Under the pieces are notes generated by a model, which saw only the letters and a program-made list of their open reading frames with translations, was not told where the DNA came from and searched no databases. From Pigoraptor vietnamica (lineage: Eukaryota; Opisthokonta; Filasterea), in assembly GCA_943704525.1 (NCBI GenBank), contig CALSCQ010000702.1, forward strand, positions 1-10,723: DNA of 10,723 nt, written 5' to 3'. Every line of letters starts with the position of its first letter. Within the stretch, counting starts at the first letter, position 1. Position numbers and translations under genes: made by a program. Shown here piece by piece: positions 1 to 8,900 of the stretch.

Positions 1-34
<34 letters not shown>
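1..34. repeat. poly(A) homopolymer at window edge
   Basis: The window opens with 34 consecutive A, followed by ordinary mixed sequence. It may be a genomic A-tract, a contig edge, or the poly(A) tail of a retroposed element lying off the window. No target-site duplication or element can be seen, so no origin is assigned. Confidence 0.9.
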
Positions 35-35
<1 letters not shown>

Positions 36-174
36 ACAATTAGTCGCAATACAACGTTGCCTCAGAAAAAAAGCCGCAGTCGCGACGCATGCAGTCGTGC
101 GTTAACTCACACCACAGCGCCCACAGCAATGACCCACCGTTTGGAGACGATGTAGGCGATACACACCGCGCAAA

Positions 175-229
175 TGTGTGTGTGTGTGTTTTCTTTTTGG
201 TGTGTGTGTGTTGGGGGGGGGGGGGGGGG
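175..229. repeat. TG microsatellite running into a G17 homopolymer
   Basis: Two short TG runs are separated by a T-rich stretch (TTTTCTTTTT) and followed by 17 consecutive G at 213-229. No gene is supported in 35-240: the open frames on both strands here only encode low-complexity Cys/Val/Gly or His/Thr/Pro tracts. The G-run could form a G-quadruplex and is prone to length error in sequencing. Confidence 0.85.
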
Positions 230-432
230 TCTCGCAAATCAGTTCTTTTTTAGGCGCCGAATTTGAAAAATGGCGCCTGCCTGACAGCGCTCGATCAGAC
301 GGAAAGCGATTTCAAGGGAACGGGAATCGCAATCGAAGCGAAGGCACTGTGCACGTGACGCCCGTGCGCCATTCTTCGCTACAATGGACGCGTTCGTCAT
401 GTCGCCCTCCGGGGCGAGGGCGTACAGTGTCT
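230..432 (+). promoter_or_regulatory. putative upstream and leader region of the snurportin gene
   Basis: This stretch precedes the snurportin start. Two elements are visible. The first is a perfect inverted repeat, AGGCGCC at 252-258 and GGCGCCT at 272-278, with a 13-base A/T-rich spacer. The second is a palindromic E-box CACGTG at 352-357, 75 bases before the chosen ATG. No TATA box stands out. Function is inferred from position only. Confidence 0.3.
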
Positions 433-906
433 ATGGTTTCCACCCCTCCAACATGGTTGGACGCATGCCGGCCGGCGAGTGGCGCAAGCCTCACTGCGAC
501 GCCACACCCGCGGTATGTGCGCGCCAGCGTACTTGTTCGCTCGCGTGCGCACCGCGTGCATGCATCCCTTCGTGGAAGCGTGTTTGAATGGCGTTTGGCG
601 TACGCAGATGGGCCGACTACAAGGGGAAGCGCCTCTCGGACCAGAACACGCGGCGAGAGAAGATGCTCGCCATGCAGAAAAAGTGGGTCCCATCTGAAGC
701 ACCTGTTGGCCGTTTCGACACATATTCGGCACTTTACACAAACTTGTGGGACGCTCTGGGCCTTGGACACCTCGGCGCTGGATGCACGCAGACGGCCTGC
801 GTTCGCATGTTGGTGCATGTTCTTGACTGGTAGTTGACCGCCTTCATGCACGCACACGCAACAGGCGGCGCGAGGCTGCCCAGCAGCGTGTTCGAATGCT
901 CCCTGA
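384..906 (+). other. upstream ORF overlapping the snurportin start (spliced)
   Basis: An ATG at 384 (with another in frame at 399) precedes the snurportin ATG at 433 in a different frame. With the snurportin splicing pattern (384-512, 608-682, 865-906) it reads for about 81 codons and stops at TGA 904-906 in exon 3, so it overlaps the main start. If the transcript includes 384, scanning ribosomes would meet it first, which could lower snurportin translation. Alternatively 384 is the true start and exon 1 contains a sequence error. The peptide is not recognisable. Confidence 0.35.
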
Positions 907-1137
907 CTCTGCGAGCGAGGAGGAGGACGAGGGAGAGGGCGCAGACGACATGGCGGCGCAGGCGGAAAGGGCCGCCCGCACACTCCCCGACGAAAGCTCT
1001 GCGTTCATGGACGTGGAAGAACGGGCGCCTGCGGCGGAGGCACATGCGGAGGCAATTGAGGATGTGGTGCGTCTGAAAGTCTCGGTCCCCTCTCTGTGTC
1101 TATGTGTCTGGTTTTTTGGACACGCGCATCCGAGACA

Positions 1138-1201
<64 letters not shown>

Positions 1202-2283
1202 CATGAGTGCGTCTGTCCGTCTGTCTTCTGCGTTCCGTCTCAATTGACTTCTATCGCAGACAATGGAAGGCGTTGTGCGCAGCAAAGCGAGGGCCGAAAA
1301 CCCCTTTAAAAACCGCCTTATGATGTCCGAGTGGATGGTGGAGGTGGGAGGGGCAACGCTATCGGCGTGCTCACGACACGCAAGCGCAAAGTGCGCCACA
1401 TACGATACGCAGATACGCAGATACGCGCGCACACGACCATCTTCGTCCCCCCCACTCTCCCCGCCGCACACACACACACGCTCAATAGGCGCACATTTAT
1501 TGACGACGAAGACCATATTGGCCAAATAACTGCTGTCTCTCTGTCTGTTTGCTCAGATTCCCTCCGACCTCGCAACGGCGTGGTCGTTTGTCGTGTGCCC
1601 CGTCGGAAAGCGCTGCCTTGTTATTGCGGTGGGTCTTCATTCCAATGATCACGAAGCCGTAACACCCCGTCCGTACAGTTACAACCCGCACAATCGCGGC
1701 AGCTCTCCTCAAACAGACAACCTGCGGCCATATGCGCTCACATTCGATGCCCGCAGAACAATTCGTCGACGTGCGCGTACCAGCGCAACGGGTATCGCAT
1801 GAAGCGCTTCACGTCGGCCTTGCCCGGCGGCGGGGGGTTCGCGACAAAAGGGCGGCTACGCGGCGCTGGACTGCATTTTCAACGAGGCCACGGGCGTCTT
1901 TTTCGCCCTCGACATCCTCTGTTGGGGCGATTACCCCGTACACAACAGGTGCGCAAGCGCGGAGGCTTGCGATGTAGTCCCACTTTCTGTCAGCCGTCGC
2001 ATCTTTCGCATGCTTGTGCGTGTGACAAGTGCATCTGCTCACAATGTTGGCACCTCGCAGCGACCGCGAGTTCCGCCACTTTTGGCTCCACTCGAAGCTC
2101 TCCGAGTGCGAGGGCGCGGGCGAACGGTCCCACACGAACGACCACCCCTTCGTCGTGCTGCAAGGACACCCATGCACTCCCGACAATGTCATTACTGCGA
2201 CGGCGCACGCGCTCCAAGTCAACGCGTATGTCTGCCGAATGCAGTCGAGCATGCCCGGGCGCAGCAGCGTCAGAGTGACGTAA
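433..2283 (+). CDS. SNUPN: snurportin-1 homologue (m3G-cap snRNP import adaptor), multi-exon, apparently frameshifted and C-terminally abnormal
   Basis: Snurportin binds the trimethylguanosine cap of spliceosomal snRNAs and links the snRNP to importin-beta for nuclear import. Exons by homology and matched phase: 433-512, 608-682, 865-1066, 1260-1343, 1557-1628, 1757-1948, 2061-2283. Residues about 25-60 form the importin-beta-binding domain (ATPHPRWADYKGKRL, then a basic helix with RREK and QKKRRE), followed by an acidic linker. The cap-binding domain shows FKNRLMMSEWMVE and IPSDLATAW, then VVCPVGKRCLVIA, GYRMKRFTSALPGG, YAALDCIFNEATG and FRHFWLHSKL. Trp144 in SEW matches human Trp107. The frame slips by one base at the G6 run 1832-1837. 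The conserved 'DGLLFYHK...GSTPLVGW' region, with the second cap-stacking Trp, is not found: after DNVITAT the similarity fades and TAA follows at 2281-2283. A donor GTAAGA at 2280 and an acceptor TTTCACAG ending at 2337 could add an exon 2338-2431. The start at 433 gives an N-terminus equal in length to the human one up to HPR. Identity is firm; integrity is doubtful. Confidence 0.85.
1143..1201. repeat. GT dinucleotide microsatellite in snurportin intron 3
   Basis: About 29 GT units, interrupted once by GC near 1176, lie within the intron between 1066 and 1260. The minus-strand open frame across it encodes only His-Thr repeats and is not a gene. Length variation between individuals would be expected. 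Confidence 0.9.
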
Positions 2284-2699
2284 GAAAGGTCCGGACAGAA
2301 TCGAAGCGAAGTGGTGACGCAAACCCGCATTTCACAGCAACGGCAACAGGGGAGAGACAGGGAATCTCAGGCAAAGGGAGCTGAAAAAGAGTTACGGTTC
2401 CATGAAACAGCGGGCGCACGAGGGCTCCTGACCCATACGCACTTGTACTTTGGGTTCGGCTCAAAGCCGGCCGGTCGGCCTGCATCTTGGACTTGATGAC
2501 GTCAAATTGGAAGGTGGGAATCCAGAAGGTGAAGCCAGCGAGCGACCCGCAGGCGAGAATCTGCGACGAGAGGTGTCCGCGTGAGCGTGCAGTTGTAACG
2601 ACCAGGCATGGAGTTGAACGAACGCGCGCGCATATGATTGCTGAACCAGTCCGGGTACTGTCGGAGTAACAGCCCGCCGGTAACGCCCCACAGATTTTC
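2223..2699 (-). pseudogene. mitochondrial carrier family (SLC25) fragments, probably a pseudogene or rearranged gene end
   Basis: Reading the minus strand downward, three blocks resemble a mitochondrial carrier in the correct order. At 2699-2652, LWGVTGGLLLRQYP resembles the 'LyrGvtatLLRdvP' segment. At 2560-2474, ILACGSLAGFTFW is followed by FQFDVIKSKMQAD, matching the repeat signature 'GglAG...W...yPfDvIKSrmQ'. At 2255-2223, GMLDCIRQTYA matches 'YkGmlDCirqtyaeEG'; a possible preceding PKYK lies at 2453-2442. The blocks lie in different frames. A good acceptor (TCGTCGCAG) precedes the second, but no AG acceptor in frame precedes the third, so no intact gene can be assembled. Homology stops at 2223, just where snurportin homology stops on the other strand; the rest of the last repeat is missing. 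SLC25 proteins exchange metabolites across the inner mitochondrial membrane; the substrate cannot be told. It could instead be a real gene damaged by assembly errors. Confidence 0.55.
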
Positions 2700-3162
2700 C
2701 AGATCTTCACATTCTGCCCAGTCGACTTGACACACACCCCGTATGCGCTCAGTGTCCATTGGTCACGCGGCGATCGGTTGCCAGGCGGGGATATTTGAGA
2801 AATTGCAAAAAAAACGCGAAAATTAAAGAGTTTTGAATAAATCTGACCTCGAGGCAACGGGTGACTCGCAGCAACCGCCGACCGCCGGCGGCGGCAGAAG
2901 GTACTGGCGCCAATTGAAATCTCCCCGGGCTCTTTCGTTCTTGATTGATGTCAGAGTCAGCGCCTCTCCGCCGCGTCCGAAGGTGCATCTTTCGACCGGC
3001 CCGAGCTCCGGCAGTCAGCTCCGTGCGGTGCCGAGTCGGCCGGCTTCAGTGTGCGCCGGTATATACTGATACCGTGTCACCTCTCATGGTACCCCGGCTA
3101 ATAGTCGACTGACGCGGCCCCGGCAGCCGGCACCCCTGAGCACTGTAAGCCCCGGGCATGAG
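2700..3162 (+). promoter_or_regulatory. gene-free stretch, probable promoter of the membrane/EF-hand gene
   Basis: No coding similarity was found on either strand. The 2800-2840 part is A/T-rich (an A8 run followed by GCGAAAATTAAAGAG). A TATA-like GGTATATACTG begins at 3058, about 100 bases before the next ATG, inside an inverted repeat CGGTAT-6-ATACCG (3057-3074). An out-of-frame ATG at 3158 sits five bases before the chosen start. The promoter role is inferred from position. Confidence 0.3.
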
Positions 3163-5652
3163 ATGGCGGCTCCACTTGTTGCTTTCGCGGCCTTGTTCGC
3201 CGTGGCCGTCGCATCGTCTCTCCCGGCGTTCGTTTCTGCGGCCCCCCACTACGAAACCGTCGTGTACGACGCCGAGAATGTCAACAAGCTCATCCTCATA
3301 GCGTGTTCGCTGCTTGGCGACGTGTTCGTCCTCTACTTTCACTGGAGCACGCCGCCGCACAAGAAGTTCCTTCTCCTTCCCAAGCGTCGCTTCTTCATTC
3401 GGCTACACCTCATCTCCGGCAGCCTCGAGATTGTCGCGGGCATCGCGTGCTTTCTGGCAAATGACCCTCGCGTCCCTGCGTACATCATGGCCGCTGCCTG
3501 CCTTGCGGGGCACTCGCCCTCTGCCCTCGGTAAGTGCGGAGCCGTGAGTGGCATGCGTCGGTCAGTCATTCCAGCTCCAGCCGGGGTATTAAGTTCGGTC
3601 CGAGTTCAGCCAGTTCAGTAGTGTCCGTCGTCAGCCCTGAGTACTCGTCGTTCATCCTTGCCAGTGGCCTGCTGGTTAGAGTTTCTTTCCAGTGTCCATC
3701 TATTGCCATGCGGCCATGTTGATAACGTCGGTGTTGCCCATGGCCGGTTCATACGCAGCGCAAACGCCCATCGTGTTCGGAATGAAGGCCGTGATGGTGC
3801 CCGCTTACATCCTCGTCATCGGACTCCACTCATGTGAGTTCTTAATGTCCCGCCGCGTGTCGGTGTCGCCGGTTTCATGACGACTGTCGCTTGACTGTAC
3901 AGTAGTGACGGACGAGTCATTACTGTAATACGGCGATTGAGTGTCTGCCAGAGCTGGTTCCGTCGCGTGTTCGTGGTTGCGTACAGTTCATTCGTCCGTC
4001 TCCATTATAATTGATCCCACTGACCGGCCGCCCTGTTTTGTCGCCTTCCCACCGGACCACACGCACAATGCAGACTACGCCATTCGCCTCATCATCGAGC
4101 CCACGTCGTTCAACCTGGCCATCAACCAGCTGCTCGTCCTCCACATCTACGTGTGGTGCCGCATTCTGTACACGGCCTTCACGCGCATCGGCATTTTTGG
4201 GGAGCACCGTTACTCGGTCGCGATCACTATTAGCGGCCTGATCGTCATACCCGCCGTTGCGGGTTACTCGGCCAACATGTTTGCGATCCTCGCGATTATC
4301 GTCTTCAACATGGTGTACCTCTCGGCGTTCAAGCTGGGCGCGTACCGCAAGAGCCTTTGGCTGTCCGAAATGCACAGGGAGACGCTGAGCGAGGGGGCGG
4401 CGGGCCAACAGACCATGGCGCTGCTCATCGCAGTGGCAGACGTCTCGCCGGTGGCGGGAAGAAAGACGCGACATGGACAAAGGACAAAGGCACTGTCGAC
4501 TTGCCGTCCCTCGTTCAAGCCGTCAACGACGCCGTGAGGAAGGCGGAGGCGAAGGAAGAGCACGTGCGAACCCACGACGAGATGCAGGCGGTCGCGCGCA
4601 CGCTCTACCGCGCGGTGGCAACGTCCGACGCCGCTGCCGTCACTCTCGGCGAGATGATTGCGTTCCTTCGGCGCTGCGGGGTGGATAAGTGGCACCTCGA
4701 CCGGCTGTGCGACTTTGCAAGCGCACCCGCAGGTGGACCCAAGAGTCCCCTCGTACGTCGCGCTCGGAGCGCCCGTTCGGCCACGGGAACGCCGATGGGC
4801 AGTCGTCCCGGAAGCGGGCGTCCCTCAAGCCGTCTTGGTGCGCCACAGCCCACGGGCGCGTTCGACTCGGACAATTTCGCGCAGCAGGGCCACGCAAACG
4901 ACCCGCTGACGCTGCAACAGTTCGAGGCGTGGATTTCGCACAGCGTCGACTACGAGGCACGCTTGCTGAGCGGGCAGTCCGTCTCGTCGCAGAAGCTCAC
5001 GAAGGAGAGCGACATTGCGCGGTGCATATTCGACCTCCTGGACGAGGACAAGAGCGGCTTTTTGGAGCTGGACGAGCTCCACGAACTGCTCGTGCAGTGG
5101 GGTCTCCCTGTGTCCGAAGCCACGGACTTTTTGCAGGCGTTCGACGACGGCGACGGTCGCATCGACTTTGGGGAGTTCGTCAAGTTCATGCGGCCCGTGT
5201 GGATGTACGCCTACTCGACCATTCTCGCCGCGAAGAAGAGCGCCGAGGAGCGTCGTCGCATCGACAAACAGATTGACGAGGACCGTCGCAAGATGCTGGC
5301 GTTTTCCGTCAGCGCAGACAGCGCGCCAAACGACACCATCCACGAGCAACCAGTTGTCGTAGCGCTGGAAGGGACGGCCGTTGTCCCGTCAACGGGCGCC
5401 CCTTTCCTGGCGCTGCCGCCGTATTCGAGCGCTGCGCCGGCCGTCACTGCGCCGAGCACCAACGCCGCCGCGGGGGATGACGCGACTGTAGGGATCGAAG
5501 CACTCGCCGCAGAGATCATTGCGCTCGAGGTACCGACGTCACAAGCCGTGAGGGGGGCGTCGCAGGATGTTGTGACAAACGAAGCGCTTGACGAGCTCTT
5601 GGAGGCGACGGCGGACGGCGCTCTTCCGGGCGTCGTGCCCTCCGACGGATGA
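3163..5652 (+). CDS. polytopic membrane protein with C-terminal EF-hand pair, three exons, one apparent frameshift
   Basis: No named family is recognised. Exons 3163-3529 (donor GTAAGT), 3693-3833 (acceptor TTTCTTTCCAG, donor GTGAGT) and 4074-5652 join in phase, giving about 695 residues if one base is restored. Residues 1-26 look like a signal peptide. About seven hydrophobic segments follow, near 40-60, 77-99, 104-122, 128-146, 149-169, 182-205 and 216-255. A soluble tail begins near 256 with charged and low-complexity Ser/Pro/Arg stretches. EF-hand 1 is canonical (DEDKSGFLELDE, residues 493-504). EF-hand 2 (DDGDGRIDFGE, 527-537) is one residue short of the usual 12-residue loop. A basic, Lys/Arg/Glu-rich helix and an Ala/Thr/Pro-rich C-terminus follow. 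The frame changes near 4451-4462; codon third-position GC supports the first frame up to there. An acceptor at 3986 is an alternative start for exon 3. A calcium-responsive membrane protein is inferred; channel, receptor or transporter activity is not shown. Confidence 0.8.
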
Positions 5653-5733
5653 CAGAACGGCGCTCTTGCTTCACATCGCGGACGACGCAACGCGTGTCCG
5701 AGCGCACGAGAGGGTGTTTGCGTTGCGTGAACC

Positions 5734-5767
5734 AAAAAAAAAAAAAAGAAAAAAGAAAAAAAAAAAA
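5734..5767. repeat. A-rich tract
   Basis: A14, A6 and A12 runs are separated by single G residues, about 80 bases downstream of the EF-hand gene stop. No AATAAA signal is visible close upstream. It is probably a simple-sequence tract in the 3' region. The upstream gene has introns, so a retrocopy tail is unlikely. Confidence 0.85.
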
Positions 5768-5928
5768 CGTGCAGTTTACATTCAGTGGGTCAAATTTCTA
5801 ACTTGACGGTGCCTGACGCTAGTAACAGTCGGTAACAGACTGATGCACGTGCCGAGGCAAAGCGGCCGTTGAAACTGCAAGTTTTGGCATTTGCATTAGT
5901 GCTTCCCAGTCTGTTGCCTTGTGTGGCC
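5768..5928 (+). promoter_or_regulatory. probable DPH2 upstream region
   Basis: This sequence separates the A-tract from the DPH2 ATG. It contains an E-box CACGTG at 5846-5851 (context TGCACGTGCCG), 77 bases before the start codon. The frame is open upstream of the ATG back to 5869 but has no earlier ATG. The promoter role is inferred from position only. Confidence 0.3.
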
Positions 5929-8900
5929 ATGGAGGCAAAGGGTGCGACGGCTTTCAGCGGCGACGGCGTGGACGTCATCCGCCGCGTTGTGCAAGCGTCC
6001 TCTGCCGAACGCCGGTCTGAGAATGTTGAGGCCGCTTACGATATATATCGTTGCTGCGACATAATTGCACGCAAAGGCTTCAAGAGGGTGTGTGCGTGCG
6101 TTCATGCACGTGTGTGCGCATTACTTGTGTGTGCATGTGCGCGCGTGTGTGTATGATTGTGTGTGTTAAGAGGCTGTGTGTATGCGTGCGACTGCATGAC
6201 ACGTGCGCACATCTGTGTATGCGTATGTGCTAAGAGATGTATACGCGTGCGCTTACAAGCGCGCGCGTGTACATTCCTGCTGTGTTCGTGTGGGTGTGGG
6301 TGTGCGTGTGTGCATGCTAGTGCTCCGGTGCGCAGTGGTTGATGCTCTGCGCAACGTCAGATTGCCCTCCAGTTTCCCGACGACCTCCTCTGCGACGCCG
6401 CCGCAGTCGCGCGTCTCATTGAGCGGCGCACTGGCCAACGCGCTTTCATTCTGGGCGACACTTCGTATGGCAGGTGAAGAGATGCGACTGTAGCTTATTA
6501 TTATATTGGTGCTTCTCATATCCCCTCACACGACGTGTACTCACACAGTGCGGGCGCATTTCCACTTCTCCACTCATTTAGAGATTGCACTTGCACGCAC
6601 GCGTCAACCACACGTCTTCTCCCTCTCCGCATTTTTGCGCAGTTAATGGACACCCGTCTATGCTTTAAGCTCACCCGACACCCTCTCCGCAGCTGCTGTG
6701 TGGACGAAGTTGCTGCGCAGCACGTGAACGCCGACTGCATCATCCACTACGGCCGCACTTGCCTCAGCCCGTGAGTGCGACTCAAGCGCTGAATGAGGCA
6801 CAGAAGTCGAATTACCGACTCGCGTTCTCACTGAGCCCTATTCCTCACCTCCTCTACCGTTCTCTTAATATCCCGTATTGTCGTTGCGCAGATCTTCGGG
6901 CGTGCCGGTCCTCTACGTGCTCGAGAAGCGCAGCGTGGACATGGTTGCGTGCGTGTCGGAATTTCGCCGCCTGTTCGCAGACGCCGCGTCGCACGTTGTC
7001 ATTCTCTATGACACGGCTTATGCGCATGCTATCTGTGAGTTGCGTCTTCGTTGGCAGTTCTGCGTTGTGATTGTACGCCTGCTCCCTTCTCACTTTATTT
7101 GTTGCAACAAGTTCTTACGCACTTATTTGGCAGGCGATATTGCGGCTTCCATTAAGTCCACGCATGCAAATGTCGTCGTCTCCTCCCTCGCCGTCCCCGA
7201 GCGCCTCTCGCCTGGCATTGCGACCCCATGCGCAACTGCGTGTGCGAAGACTTCCAATTGCTGCGGTGCAAGTGAGACGGATCAACGCGCGTGCGAGCAG
7301 GGGAACCAGTGCAACAAGGAGGAGGCGCGCGAGTGCGAACGACAGAGCGGGTGTTGCGATAATGCGCGCCCGTCTGCGTGCGAAACGGTCAACGTGAGCG
7401 AGACCTCGGCGCCTCTGTCGAAGGTGTCGGCCGTGTTGGGTCGCTTGATTGAGCTACCGGAGGGGAAATCGATGGCAGACTATTCCGTGTATTACGTGGG
7501 CGGCGAGTCGCAGACGCTCACGTCGCTCATGCTGACGCACAACAAGTCGCAGGTGTGTGTTTGTTTGTTGTTGTTTTGAAATCCGTTGCATTGCCGTGGT
7601 CGTTGACATCTATTTTGGAGCATCATGGCTGGCCATCCTTCCTGTTTTGTTGCCCACGCACACCCTGACCCTAACGCCAACCACACTTACATGGAACTTT
7701 TGCCACCTTGCGCAGTTTTACACGTTTGACCCCTCCACGAATGTCGGTCGGAAGGAATCGGCGAATGTGAACCGCTCTCTCATGAAGCGGTGCGTGCGAT
7801 TGATGGCCACTCTCGCACACCGCTTCGTTCCTAGCCGTACTTGCTATGAGCTGTTCTCTGTGTGCTCAAAGTCTTCTCTCGTGTGCGGTGCACGGTGCTC
7901 ACAGTGCTGTGACGCGCAGCTTCTATGCGATTCAGCAGGCGAAAGACGCCGAGGTCGTTGGAATTGTGGCGGGAACTCTCGGCGTCGGTGGGTGTGCACG
8001 TACTGGTGTTTCTCAGGCAGCGAGCGAAGACTGTAGCGATGTAGTCACAGTGTGTCACGGTCAACCCGTCTAAGTCTTGTTGCGCATGGCTCTTTGTCGC
8101 AGCGGATTACCTTGGCGCCATTCGACGAATGCGCGAGATTGTGCACGCCGCGGGAAAGCGCTCGTACACCTTTGTTATGGGGAAGCTCAACGTCCCCAAG
8201 ATGGCCAACTTCATGGAAATTGACGTCTTTGTGCTCGTCGCGTGTCCGGAGAACACGCTCATCGACACAACGGTACGTGCGTACAGTGTTGCCGAATTGA
8301 TTGCAAGTGCATATTCAGACGCGTTATCTGACTTCGTGGCTGCGTTTTCCGTTCGTGCAGGACTTTTACAAGCCGATTGTGACGCCATTTGAAATGGAAG
8401 TCGCGTGCGTGCGTGGGAAGGAGTGGACCGGCGAATACCACATTGACTTTCGCGATGTCTTGCCAGGTGCGCTGACGGTGTTGACCCTGCCAGTTATTGT
8501 TGGCGTGGCCTTCGCTCACGCCGACGTATTTTGTGCGCCGTTGCGTGTGCTGGCTATTATTACATACCGCACGTGTGTTTGAGCTTCATGCGAGAGAGAC
8601 CGGCTGTTGTGCGATGGTGTGACCCTTTTCCAGTGTCCATTCCGTGGGTTAATTTCTCCCACTTTTTCTACCCTGTCGCCGATGTCGCGCAATAGCGATG
8701 TTCAAGGGTGCGCATGGCGGCGCGGACAGCGCTGCGCGAACAGCCGCCGCAAGCGACCAACGGAACGACGAAGAAGAGGACGATGACGACACTCCTGAGT
8801 ACTCCTTCATCACGCAGCGCCTGTACCACCGGCAGCGCCCTCGCGACGGTACGCTCTTCAGCTCGCGTGTCGTGTTCCCGTTCGTGCCAGTGCGCTACAC

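Noticed and set aside
178-983. Long overlapping open frames on both strands (219 and 223 residues)
   Set aside because: High GC lowers stop frequency. The protein-like signal here is only the short snurportin exons; the long frames run through a TG/G-run and introns and match nothing.
1400-1425. Short tandem ATACGCAG units in snurportin intron 4
   Set aside because: There are only two to three units; it is too short to assign meaning beyond simple repeat drift.
1100-1525. Minus-strand frame with His-Thr repeats
   Set aside because: Its sequence is mostly the translation of a GT microsatellite and intron sequence of the snurportin gene.
4605-5735. Several 80-195 residue frames opposite or offset to the EF-hand exon
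   Set aside because: They are shadows of a GC3-rich coding exon; the EF-hand frame has recognisable motifs and the others are Arg/Ala/Ser-rich.
7650-7685. CCCTGACCCTAACGCC resembling telomere repeat (CCCTAA)
   Set aside because: There is only one near unit, and it lies in DPH2 intron 5.
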